Shown here piece by piece: positions 17,701 to 25,396 of a DNA stretch of 64,000 nt. The stretch covers positions 1 through 64,000 of the forward strand of contig JACCRF010000030.1 in assembly GCA_013813715.1 (NCBI GenBank), written 5' to 3'. The translations under genes and the position numbers were made by a program. Every line of letters begins with the position of its first letter. Positions within the stretch are counted from its first letter, which is position 1. The notes beneath the pieces were generated by a model. The model had not been told where the DNA came from. It saw only the letters and a list, made by a program, of their open reading frames with translations, and ran no database searches. Source of the stretch: Gemmatimonadaceae bacterium (lineage in GTDB: Bacteria; Gemmatimonadota; Gemmatimonadetes; Gemmatimonadales; Gemmatimonadaceae).

Positions 17701-19446
17701 ATGGATTCCCGCACCGCCGCGCACGTCCTCTCGAGTATCGGCGCGCTCCTCGATCTGAGCGGATCTCCAGGTTTCAAGCCACGAGCATATCAGAACGCCG
17801 CCAGGGCAGTGCTCGCGCTTGGCGCAGACGACCTCGCGCCGCTGCTCGAATCGGGTGAGCTGTTAGCGACCCCCGGAATCGGACCCGCCACCCTCAGTGT
17901 GATTCGCGAGCTGATCGAAACCGAAGAGTCCAGCTACCTCGCGCGGCTGAGCGAAGCGACACCACCCGGACTCCTTCAGATGGTTCGCGTTCCCGGACTC
18001 GGACCGGCGAAAGTCCACTTCATTCACCAGGAGCTCGGCATCGAAAGCCTCGACGAGCTCGAGGACGCCGCGCGCGACGGGCGTCTCGAGAAGCTGCGCG
18101 GATTCGGGCCAAAGACCGCACGGCGCATCCTCGACGGCATACCGTTCGCCCGCAACGCCGGCGAGCTGACGCTGTATCATCACGGGCTACATCAGGCAGT
18201 ACTCCTTCGCGAGGCGGTTTCGCGTCATCCCGACGTCACCGAAGCGATCATCGCGGGGTCGGTTAGGCGTCACATGGAGGTAGTTGGAGAGATAGACATT
18301 GTCGCGGTCTGCAACGCCCACCCAGTCGAGGTCGCGCATTCGTTCGCGAACATGGCGTCGGTGCGCGAAGTGAACGGGGAGGGGGCGACGCTCGTCATTC
18401 GGTACGTGGACAACGTTCGAATGCGGCTCGTGTGCGCAGCGGCCGACAATGCCGGATTCATGCTGTGGCGAGCCACCGGCAGTGAGGCCCACGTCGCGCA
18501 GCTTCGCGACCTGGCGGCGCGAAACGGGATCACGCTCGCCGAGGACGGGATTTTTGACCCGTTCGGGGGCGCCCTGGCGCTGACGTCCGAGGAAGCTTTG
18601 TTCGAGACGATTGGCCTCGATGTCATCCCCCCCGAACTTCGCGAGGGAAGCGGAGAGATCGAGGCCGCGGCAGCGCATACCCTGCCCGAGCTGCTTCTCA
18701 GCTCAGACATTTGTGGCGCGCTCCATTGCCACTCCACCTGGTCGGACGGCGGCGCGACGATCGAGGAGATGGCGAGTGCCGCGCAGGCGCGCGGTTGGAG
18801 CTATATCGGAATCACTGACCACTCCGAATCTGCGTTCTACGCGAGCGGCATGAAACGCGACAAGGTGCTGAAGCAGCACGCTGAGATAGATGAGCTCAAC
18901 TCGAGGATGAAGGGATTCCGGATACTCAAAGGCATCGAGGCGGACATTCTCGCCGACGGCAGCGTGGATTATGACGATGAGACGCGCGGAACCTTTGACT
19001 TCGTCGTCGGCTCAGTGCATTCGCGATTCGGGATGACCGGTGCCGCGATGACCGATCGAATCCTTACCGCGATGGATGATCCTCGTCTCACGATTCTCGG
19101 ACATCCAACGGGGCGGCTGCTCCTTTCGAGAAGCGGCTATGACTTGGATATCGCCGCGGTGATCGAGAAGGCCGCCGGTACCGGAACCGTACTGGAGCTC
19201 AACGCCGATCCCCACCGGCTCGACCTCGACTGGCGGCATTGCCGCGCGGCAAAGGAGCACGGCGTGCTGATCGAGATCGGCCCCGACGCGCACTCCGAGA
19301 GAGGCCTCGACACTATGGACATCGGAGTCGGACTCGCACGAAAGGCATGGCTCGGCCGCAATGACGTTCTGAATGCGAAACCGGTAGAGGAAGTTCTCGC
19401 GGTCGCCGCAAAAAAACGAGGCGCGATGAAACGAGGCGCAGATTAG
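17701..19446 (+). CDS. PolX family protein with degenerate polymerase site and PHP domain
   Basis: A 581-residue protein with the usual bacterial PolX layout: an HhH 8-kDa-like domain (about 1-150), a nucleotidyltransferase domain, and a C-terminal PHP phosphoesterase/3'-5' exonuclease domain. The PHP metal motifs are complete: LHCHSTWSDGG (about 342), GITDHSES, KGIEADI, GSVHSRFG, LGHPTGR and GPDAHSERG. The polymerase site is not. Where family members have GDIDxLV, this protein has GEIDIVAV (about 196-203). The third catalytic Asp (VDLR) aligns with Arg in VRMRLV (about 240). It is probably a nuclease or repair factor rather than a polymerase. It is coupled to the nth gene downstream. Confidence 0.9.
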   Translation: MDSRTAAHVLSSIGALLDLSGSPGFKPRAYQNAARAVLALGADDLAPLLESGELLATPGIGPATLSVIRELIETEESSYLARLSEATPPGLLQMVRVPGLGPAKVHFIHQELGIESLDELEDAARDGRLEKLRGFGPKTARRILDGIPFARNAGELTLYHHGLHQAVLLREAVSRHPDVTEAIIAGSVRRHMEVVGEIDIVAVCNAHPVEVAHSFANMASVREVNGEGATLVIRYVDNVRMRLVCAAADNAGFMLWRATGSEAHVAQLRDLAARNGITLAEDGIFDPFGGALALTSEEALFETIGLDVIPPELREGSGEIEAAAAHTLPELLLSSDICGALHCHSTWSDGGATIEEMASAAQARGWSYIGITDHSESAFYASGMKRDKVLKQHAEIDELNSRMKGFRILKGIEADILADGSVDYDDETRGTFDFVVGSVHSRFGMTGAAMTDRILTAMDDPRLTILGHPTGRLLLSRSGYDLDIAAVIEKAAGTGTVLELNADPHRLDLDWRHCRAAKEHGVLIEIGPDAHSERGLDTMDIGVGLARKAWLGRNDVLNAKPVEEVLAVAAKKRGAMKRGAD

Positions 19447-20092
19447 GAAAAAGCGAGGCGCCGAGCTGAAATCGCACGCACTGGAGCTGCTGCTTCGCCT
19501 CAAGAAGGAGTATCCGGACGCGCATTGCGAGCTCGATTTCGAGACGCCGCTCCAGCTGCTTATCGCGACAATCCTCAGCGCGCAGTGCACGGACAAACGC
19601 GTCAACATGGTCACGCCCGCTCTCTTCCGGGCGTTCCCCGACGCGCAGTCCATGGCAAAGGCCGAGCGCGAGCGGCTCGAGGACATGATCCGCAGCACCG
19701 GCTTCTTCCGCAACAAGACAAAGAGTCTCCTCGGAATGTCGGCGGCGATCGCCGAGCGTCATGGCGGAAGCGTTCCCTCGACGATGGATGAGTTGGTGGC
19801 GCTGCCGGGCGTCGGCCGAAAGACAGCCAACGTCGTACTCGGAAATGCTTTCGCGACCAACGTGGGCGTCGTCGTCGATACCCACGTCGGCCGCCTCAGC
19901 ATCCGCCTCGGCCTGACCAACGAGACCGACCCCGTGAAGGTGGAGAAGGTTCTGATGAAGCTCTTTCCGAGCGACGATTGGGCGTTGCTTGCACATCTGC
20001 TGATTTCTCACGGCCGCAGGGTGTGCATCGCGCGGACGCCCCGGTGCGAGTCGTGCGTGCTCTCCGATATCTGCCCGTCGAGCAGGGTTTGA
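19442..20092 (+). CDS. nth: endonuclease III (non-standard start codon)
   Basis: A DNA glycosylase/AP lyase for oxidised pyrimidines in base excision repair. Visible features are ATILSAQCTDKRVN, the HhH with catalytic Lys in LPGVGRKTANVVL, the catalytic Asp in VVDTHVGRL, and the 4Fe-4S loop C-x6-C-x2-C-x5-C at the C-terminus. No ATG, GTG or TTG in frame lies upstream of the conserved region. The first is ATG 19607, which would delete essential sequence. The frame is open from 19430. I place the start at ATT 19442, with GAGG 5 bases upstream and overlapping the PolX stop (ATTAG). CTG at 19466 is the alternative, and a frameshift cannot be excluded. Confidence 0.88.
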   Translation: MRKKRGAELKSHALELLLRLKKEYPDAHCELDFETPLQLLIATILSAQCTDKRVNMVTPALFRAFPDAQSMAKAERERLEDMIRSTGFFRNKTKSLLGMSAAIAERHGGSVPSTMDELVALPGVGRKTANVVLGNAFATNVGVVVDTHVGRLSIRLGLTNETDPVKVEKVLMKLFPSDDWALLAHLLISHGRRVCIARTPRCESCVLSDICPSSRV

Positions 20093-20123
20093 TGTATCAT
20101 TCAGCGAACTTCTCACCTAAACG

Positions 20124-20609
20124 ATGACCCGATACGCAGCGATCGAGACCAACCGCGGGACGATGTTGGCCGAGCTCTACGACGCAGAGGCGCCGAACAC
20201 CGTCGCCAACTTCGAGAAGCTCGCCAACGACGGCTATTATGATGGTGTGAAGTTCCACCGGGTGATTCCCGACTTCGTCGTGCAGGGCGGCGACCCGCAA
20301 TCGCGCGACCTGCCCGAGGGCGACGGCCGCATCGGCTCGGGCGGTCCTGGCTACAAGATAGATTGTGAGACCGAGGGCAACCCCCACCGCCACGAGCTCG
20401 GCGCTCTCTCGATGGCCCATGCCGGAAAGAACACCGGCGGGAGCCAGTTCTTCATCGTCTTGAGCGAGGGGAACACACGTCATCTGAACGGGGTCCACAC
20501 GGTCTTCGGAAAAGTGACGGAAGGTCTGGACGTCGTGATGGCTATCCAGGCCAATGACAAGATGACCAAGGTGCGAGTGGCCGACGCCCCGCCGTCGCCG
20601 AACGAGTAG
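20124..20609 (+). CDS. cyclophilin-type peptidyl-prolyl isomerase
   Basis: This 161-residue protein catalyses cis-trans isomerisation of proline bonds to help folding. The cyclophilin core is clear: [20 protein letters not shown] with the catalytic Arg, FVVQGGDPQ, the active-site stretch GSQFFIVLS, and [12 protein letters not shown]. There is no signal peptide, so it is probably cytosolic, like PpiB. Length is normal for the bacterial single-domain form. It starts 31 bases after nth and is followed at once by a tiny membrane-protein gene. Confidence 0.95.
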   Translation: MTRYAAIETNRGTMLAELYDAEAPNTVANFEKLANDGYYDGVKFHRVIPDFVVQGGDPQSRDLPEGDGRIGSGGPGYKIDCETEGNPHRHELGALSMAHAGKNTGGSQFFIVLSEGNTRHLNGVHTVFGKVTEGLDVVMAIQANDKMTKVRVADAPPSPNE

Positions 20610-20615
20610 ACGATC

Positions 20616-20780
20616 ATGGCCATCAAGAAAAAGACGGACCTCGGCGCCGCCCTGGCCGGACTCGTGCTGGGTGGCTCCGTGCTGTTCCTGCTCATGCTCA
20701 CGATCGTGTGGCTGACGAATCGGCACTTTGCCGGAAAAGAGGGGCATTCGAAGGCAGCGGCCGTTCAGACGCCCCCTTAG
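20616..20780 (+). CDS. 54-residue single-pass membrane protein
   Basis: A short reading frame starts at ATG 20616, 6 bases after the cyclophilin stop. It has a basic N-terminus (MAIKKKTDLG), one strong hydrophobic helix (about 12-34, GLVLGGSVLFLLMLTIVW) and a polar tail, then a TAG at 20778. The positive-inside pattern and immediate linkage to the cyclophilin gene argue that it is translated. No family is recognised. Small single-helix proteins like this often act as accessory or anchoring subunits, but that is speculation here. Confidence 0.55.
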   Translation: MAIKKKTDLGAALAGLVLGGSVLFLLMLTIVWLTNRHFAGKEGHSKAAAVQTPP

Positions 20781-20872
20781 CCTCCGCTGACAGGGCTCAA
20801 CACCGGAAGGCGCGGAAGCGTATTGCAGGCATCCCGACGTAATCCGCCATTCCAGCCACATCCGCTCAACGA

Positions 20873-21421
20873 TTGAATCGCCCGGTGCGTATTCCCGATG
20901 AGGAACGCGTGCTGGCGGAAGCCGCCCGCGCCGGCGATCACGCCGCCTTCGCGGGGTTGGTACGTATGCACCAGCAGCGGGCTTACCTCGTGGCCCGTTC
21001 GATCGTAACGATCCATGAGGACGCTGAGGACGCGCTCCAGGAAGGATTCGTGAGGGCATTCCAGGCGCTCGACCGGTTCGATACCTCGCAGGCGTTCGGT
21101 GCCTGGCTCAACAGGATAGTCGCCAACGCCGCGCTCGATCTCGCCAGGCGCCGCAAGGTACGCACCGCGGAAGAGCTGAGTGACGCTCTGCACACGCCTT
21201 TTCGTGACCCGGGGGAAGCCGCAGAGCTGCGCGAGCGGCTTGCTGATGCGCTCGCCGAGCTGCCGGAGCGCGCAAGGTCGGTGATCGTGATGCATGACGT
21301 CGAAGGATTTACGCACGTGGAGATCGGAGAGATGCTCGGGATTCCGGGCGGCACCGCACGTTCCGACCTCCACCACGCCCGGCAGAAGCTGCGCGGGTTA
21401 CTGAATGACCTGAGGGACTGA
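20873..21421 (+). CDS. ECF sigma factor (sigma-70 family)
   Basis: This 182-residue protein has sigma region 2 (AYLVARSIVTIHEDAEDALQ...FGAWLNRIVANAALD) and region 4 with a helix-turn-helix (LPERARSVIVMHDVEGFTHV followed by EIGEMLGIPGGTARSDLHHA), and no region 1.1 or 3. This is the layout of group 4 (ECF) factors that redirect RNA polymerase to stress genes. The start is either TTG 20873 or GTG 20885. The next gene begins five bases after its stop and looks like the anti-sigma partner. The four genes after that encode a Spy-like protein and efflux parts, which suggests that this factor senses envelope stress and controls the operon. Confidence 0.93.
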   Translation: MNRPVRIPDEERVLAEAARAGDHAAFAGLVRMHQQRAYLVARSIVTIHEDAEDALQEGFVRAFQALDRFDTSQAFGAWLNRIVANAALDLARRRKVRTAEELSDALHTPFRDPGEAAELRERLADALAELPERARSVIVMHDVEGFTHVEIGEMLGIPGGTARSDLHHARQKLRGLLNDLRD

Positions 21422-21425
21422 CGAT

Positions 21426-21860
21426 ATGACGAAGGAACTGAATTTTCCCGATCCATCGGACCGGAACTCCGCTGACCGCGACGCCCTGAACGAGCCCGCG
21501 ATCCAGCTCATACGCGACGCGTACATGCCGCCCGCCAGCGCCGCGGAATCGGCCGCCTATTGGAGCTCGCTCGAGGACCGGATAATGGCCCGGGTGGTGA
21601 CGTCCGGTAACGCCCAACTCGATGGTCGCTTCTGGTCAGTCTTCGACGGGTGGGCGCAGGCCGGTCTCGCCGCCGCGGTCGCGATTTTCGCAATCGCCGG
21701 ATTCGTAAATCAGCGGCTCCCCGAGCTCGAGCCGCAGTATGCCTACGAGACGGTAATGGCACCGACGCCCGAGGCACTCGCCGGCCCCGCTGATCTCATC
21801 CTGGCCACTGACCGTTCGGCGCAGAGCGACGCGGCACTTCGCTACGTCCTTTCACACTAG
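21426..21860 (+). CDS. putative membrane anti-sigma factor
   Basis: A 144-residue protein with a cytoplasmic N-terminal part of about 75 residues, one transmembrane helix (about 78-96, QAGLAAAVAIFAIAGFV) and a short outer tail. Size, topology and position (5 bases after the ECF gene, 12 before the Spy-like gene) are those of a membrane anti-sigma factor. I see no zinc-binding HxxxCxxC motif, so it would be a non-ZAS type. The assignment rests on context and topology rather than on a recognised domain. It also resembles no transporter accessory protein that I know. Confidence 0.6.
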   Translation: MTKELNFPDPSDRNSADRDALNEPAIQLIRDAYMPPASAAESAAYWSSLEDRIMARVVTSGNAQLDGRFWSVFDGWAQAGLAAAVAIFAIAGFVNQRLPELEPQYAYETVMAPTPEALAGPADLILATDRSAQSDAALRYVLSH

Positions 21861-21872
21861 AGGCAAATCGCG

Positions 21873-22307
21873 ATGCAACGCTCGAAGAGCTACGCAGTGA
21901 TGTTCCTGCTTGGAACCTTTCTCGCCGGCGGCGCCCTCGGCTTCACGGCCGACCGCGTGATGTCGCGCGACAAGCCATGCCGTCACGGATCGGGCTCTCG
22001 CTCGTATCTCGACCGTATGGCCAGCGAATTGAAGCTGACGCCGGCACAGCGGGTACAGTTCGACTCGATCATGAGCCGACGCCGGACGCAGATGCGCGCA
22101 GTATACGATCCGATCCGCCCGCAGATGGACTCGCTGTCGAAGCTCGGTAAGGTCATCAGCGACAGCACGCATGAGCAGCTCAAGCGCGTTCTCAATCCCG
22201 AGCAGCAGGCGAAGCTCGACATGATGCGCGACAGGGGCAGAAAGGAGTCGGCCGACGCACGGGCGCGATACGGCTCAGAGAAGGGTACACCCGCACCGAG
22301 GCCGTGA
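21873..22307 (+). CDS. Spy/CpxP-like periplasmic protein (LTxxQ type)
   Basis: A 144-residue protein with an N-terminal hydrophobic helix (about 8-26) that acts as signal or anchor. A helical domain contains LTPAQRVQFDSIM and a second related helix LNPEQQAKLDMM. Paired LTxxQ-like helices are typical of the Spy/CpxP/CnrX/ZraP group of envelope chaperones and metal or stress sensors. Next to an ECF sigma and anti-sigma pair, it could be the sensory input, as CnrX is for CnrH. Its stop overlaps the start of the TolC gene (GTGATG), which indicates co-translation. Confidence 0.7.
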   Translation: MQRSKSYAVMFLLGTFLAGGALGFTADRVMSRDKPCRHGSGSRSYLDRMASELKLTPAQRVQFDSIMSRRRTQMRAVYDPIRPQMDSLSKLGKVISDSTHEQLKRVLNPEQQAKLDMMRDRGRKESADARARYGSEKGTPAPRP

Positions 22308-23623
22308 TGAATCGTCTTGCACTCCTTGCCGCTGTCTCGCTGGGCGTCGCTCCCGCCGCTCTCCGGGCGCAGGAGGCCGTGGACACGGCGGCCACTCCGA
22401 TATCGCTGGACGATGCCATCCGCCTCGCCCAGCGCAACGCACCCTCGACAACCCAGGCGCGCGGTAGCATCCGCACGTCCGAGGCGTCGGTGAAGCAATC
22501 ATACGCCGCGTTCCTGCCGAGCATCTCGCTTTCCGCAGGCACCTCCAACCAGCGCGGCGACAGATTCGACGCGCAGGGGAACCTCGTCCCCTTCACCGGC
22601 AATCCCACGAATTATTCGACAGGTTTGAACGGCAGTCTCCAACTCTTCGACGGCGGCCGCCGTTTCTACGAGATTGGCAGGGCGAAGGCCGACGTGAATG
22701 CCGCCGAGGCTGGCGAGACGGCGCAACGCTATCAGGTCGCGCTCCAGGTGAAGCAGCAGTACTACAACATTCTCGCAGCGAGAGAATCCGAAAGCGCGGC
22801 GAACGCGCAGATCGAGCAGACGACGCAACAGCTTCGCGCCGCATCGATCCGGCTCCGCGCAGGCGCGGCGACACTGTCGGATTCGCTCCGTTCCGTCGTC
22901 CAACTCGGCAACGCGCGTCTCTCGTTGCTGAGCGCACAGAACAATCTCCAGCTCGCTAACGCGACGCTGACTCGTCTCGTCGCTTCCCCCCGCCCCGTCA
23001 CTGCGAATCCCTCCGACACGCTCGATCAGCGCGTGGTGATTCCCGACATCGCCCAGCTGGCGATCCTCGTCGAAAAGGCCCCCGCGATCGAGCAGGCCGA
23101 CGCCCAGCTCTCTGCCGCGCGGGCGGGAGTCCGATCGTCGAAGACAGCGTTTTTTCCGACGGTGAACATGAATTTCAGCCGCGGCGGCAGCGGCCTCGAC
23201 CCGCAGTTCGGGCTTGGGGACCGCCGGTACGCGTACAACCAGACCATCAACTTCAGTCTTGCGTTTCCGCTGTTCAACAATCTCGGCCGCGAAGTGAATG
23301 TCGCGCGGGCAGAGGTTGCCGAAGACAACGCGGAAGTGTCACTGCGCGACGCGCGGTTTCTTGCGCGGCAGACGCTGGTACAATCGGTAGGACAGATGCG
23401 CACGGCGCAGCAGCAGGTGGACATTCAGATCGGGTCTGTCGCCGCCGCGCTGGAAGATCTCCGCGTTCAGCAAAAAAGGTACGAGCTCGGCGCGACGACG
23501 CTGCTCGATCTGCTCACATCACAAACTCAGCTCGACCAGGCGCGCACATCGCTCATCCGGGCGCGCTACGACTATCGCGTGGCGAAGGCGCAGCTCGAAG
23601 CGCTCATCGGCCGTGACCTTTAG
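22307..23623 (+). CDS. TolC-family outer-membrane efflux protein
   Basis: A 438-residue outer-membrane factor with a signal peptide (about 1-20, ending LRAQ). Two repeats of long amphipathic helices around short strands are visible. NQTINFSLAFPLFNNLGREV marks the second strand-helix junction, and RYELGATTLLDLLTSQTQLD is the typical C-terminal TolC signature. Trimers would form the exit duct for the adaptor and permease encoded directly downstream. The ATG at 22307 is preferred over the overlapping GTG at 22304. The product starts within the stop of the Spy-like gene, and the adaptor gene starts 9 bases after this stop. Confidence 0.93.
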   Translation: MNRLALLAAVSLGVAPAALRAQEAVDTAATPISLDDAIRLAQRNAPSTTQARGSIRTSEASVKQSYAAFLPSISLSAGTSNQRGDRFDAQGNLVPFTGNPTNYSTGLNGSLQLFDGGRRFYEIGRAKADVNAAEAGETAQRYQVALQVKQQYYNILAARESESAANAQIEQTTQQLRAASIRLRAGAATLSDSLRSVVQLGNARLSLLSAQNNLQLANATLTRLVASPRPVTANPSDTLDQRVVIPDIAQLAILVEKAPAIEQADAQLSAARAGVRSSKTAFFPTVNMNFSRGGSGLDPQFGLGDRRYAYNQTINFSLAFPLFNNLGREVNVARAEVAEDNAEVSLRDARFLARQTLVQSVGQMRTAQQQVDIQIGSVAAALEDLRVQQKRYELGATTLLDLLTSQTQLDQARTSLIRARYDYRVAKAQLEALIGRDL

Positions 23624-23632
23624 GGAGAAGAA

Positions 23633-25396
23633 GTGGACAACAGGACAATACTCGCGATCGCCGTACTCGCCGCAGTCGCCTGCTCGAAGGACGACGAGAA
23701 GAAGCTCACCATTCCGGTCGAGCCGGTCTCGCGCCAGACCATCATCGTGGATGCGCAGGCAACCGGCGTCGTCGAGCCTATCAACGTCATCGAAGTGAAG
23801 GCCAAGTCATCGGGCCAGATCGTCGCGATGCCGGTAGAGACGGGGAGCTTCGTGAACCCCGGCGATCTGCTGGTACAGCTCGACACCCGCGACACGCGAA
23901 ACGCGTACGCGCAGGCGAAGGCCGACCTCGACGCGGCGAACATCAGGCTCCGGGTCTCGGGCAACGCGCGCGAGCGCGCCGCGCAGCTCTTCCGCGAGCG
24001 CATCATCACGGCGCAGGAGCACGAAGCGTCGCAGGTTGACTTCGCCAATGCGGAGGCCACGGTGCTGCGCAACCGCGCCGCCCTCGACCTGCGGGCGCAG
24101 GGCCTCGAGGAGGCGACGGTGCGCGCACCAGTCTCCGGCACGGTGATCGAAAAAACCGTCGCGCTCGGGCAGGTCATCGCGTCGGGCACGTCCAGCTTCG
24201 GCGGCGGCACCACGATTCTCAAGATGGCGGACCTCACAAAGGTCCAGGTGCGGACGCTGGTGAACGAAACCGACATCGGCAAGGTGCGCCCCGGGCTTTC
24301 CGCGAGCGTGAGGGTCGACGCTTACCCCGACCGGCCGTTCGTCGGAGTCGTCGAGAAGATCGAGCCAAAGGCGACGGTGCAACAGTCGGTGACGATGTTT
24401 CCCGTTCTCGTGAGCATAGATAATCAGCAGCGACTCCTCATGCCGGGAATGAACGGCGAGGTCTCGATCGAAGTTGAGCGACGCGAGAATGTACTGGCGA
24501 TTCCGAACGACGCGGTGCGAAACCAGAACGAGGTCGTGTCGGTCGCCACGCTGCTCGGCCTCGACCCGGATTCGGTTCGCGCGCAGATCCGGAATGCGAG
24601 CGGTGGCGGACGACCGGACGGCGGCACGCAGGCGACGAACGCTTCGTTCGGCGGCGGAAATCAGGGCGGCAGTCAGACCGCTTCGCGGGGTTCCGCCGCG
24701 TCGGCGAATGGCAACGGACCGCAAGGCGGTGGAGGGCGAGCCTCGATGCCCGATGTCACCGATCAGCAGTGCGCGGCCGTCACCGCCGCTTTGGCCAGGA
24801 GTCCCGATACCCAGAAGAAGCTGGGCGCTCTCCGCGAGCGCATGAGATCGGGCGAACTCGATCGCCAGGCAGTCCAGGCGGAGTCGCAAAAGCTGTACGC
24901 CGCGATCAAGGTGGATCCAGCGGTCGCGCGCGCATGCAACGCCCGCGAGCGTGGCGGCCAACGCGGGGGTCAGCGCGCTGACGGCGCGACGGGCGGTGGT
25001 GAGTCAGCGACATCCGGACCGGCCGGCGCTCAGGCCGGCACCGCTGCGCAAAATGGTAACAGCGCGGTCCAGGACGGCGGCTCAGGCCGCGGCCGCCGCG
25101 GTATGGTGTTCACTGTAAAGGACGGCAAGTACACGGCGCGAGTTGTACGCCTCGGAGTCAGCAACTTCGACGTCGCCGAGGTCCTCGAAGGACTTCAGGA
25201 AGGCGAACAGGTCGCCATTCTGAACGTTGCCGCGATGCAGGCCCGCCAGCAGACCGAGCTCGACCAGATGCGTGGACGGGCTGGGGTGCCCGGCATGCAG
25301 AGACAGCAACCGGGTGGACAGAGCGGGCAAGGTGCCCAGGGCGGGCAAGCTGGACGCGCTGGCGCCGGGGGTGGCCAGCGGGGAGGGGGGTTCTGA
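23633..25396 (+). CDS. MacA-like efflux adaptor lipoprotein with a large Gly-rich insert
   Basis: This 587-residue protein is much longer than usual MacA/HlyD adaptors (370-420). It has a lipoprotein-like signal (AAVAC), then barrel-sandwich and hairpin domains (KAKSSGQIVAMPVETGSFV, coiled coil at about 100-150, RAPVSGTVIEKTVALGQVI) and a beta-barrel domain to about residue 300. An insert of some 170 residues follows (about 325-495). It is Gly/Gln/Ser-rich and surrounds a helical core from VTDQQCAAVTAALARS to the Cys of ARACNARE. Only then does the membrane-proximal domain finish (YTARVVRLGVSNFDVAEVL). The tail is again Gly/Gln-rich. The start codon is GTG. Confidence 0.9.
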   Translation: MDNRTILAIAVLAAVACSKDDEKKLTIPVEPVSRQTIIVDAQATGVVEPINVIEVKAKSSGQIVAMPVETGSFVNPGDLLVQLDTRDTRNAYAQAKADLDAANIRLRVSGNARERAAQLFRERIITAQEHEASQVDFANAEATVLRNRAALDLRAQGLEEATVRAPVSGTVIEKTVALGQVIASGTSSFGGGTTILKMADLTKVQVRTLVNETDIGKVRPGLSASVRVDAYPDRPFVGVVEKIEPKATVQQSVTMFPVLVSIDNQQRLLMPGMNGEVSIEVERRENVLAIPNDAVRNQNEVVSVATLLGLDPDSVRAQIRNASGGGRPDGGTQATNASFGGGNQGGSQTASRGSAASANGNGPQGGGGRASMPDVTDQQCAAVTAALARSPDTQKKLGALRERMRSGELDRQAVQAESQKLYAAIKVDPAVARACNARERGGQRGGQRADGATGGGESATSGPAGAQAGTAAQNGNSAVQDGGSGRGRRGMVFTVKDGKYTARVVRLGVSNFDVAEVLEGLQEGEQVAILNVAAMQARQQTELDQMRGRAGVPGMQRQQPGGQSGQGAQGGQAGRAGAGGGQRGGGF

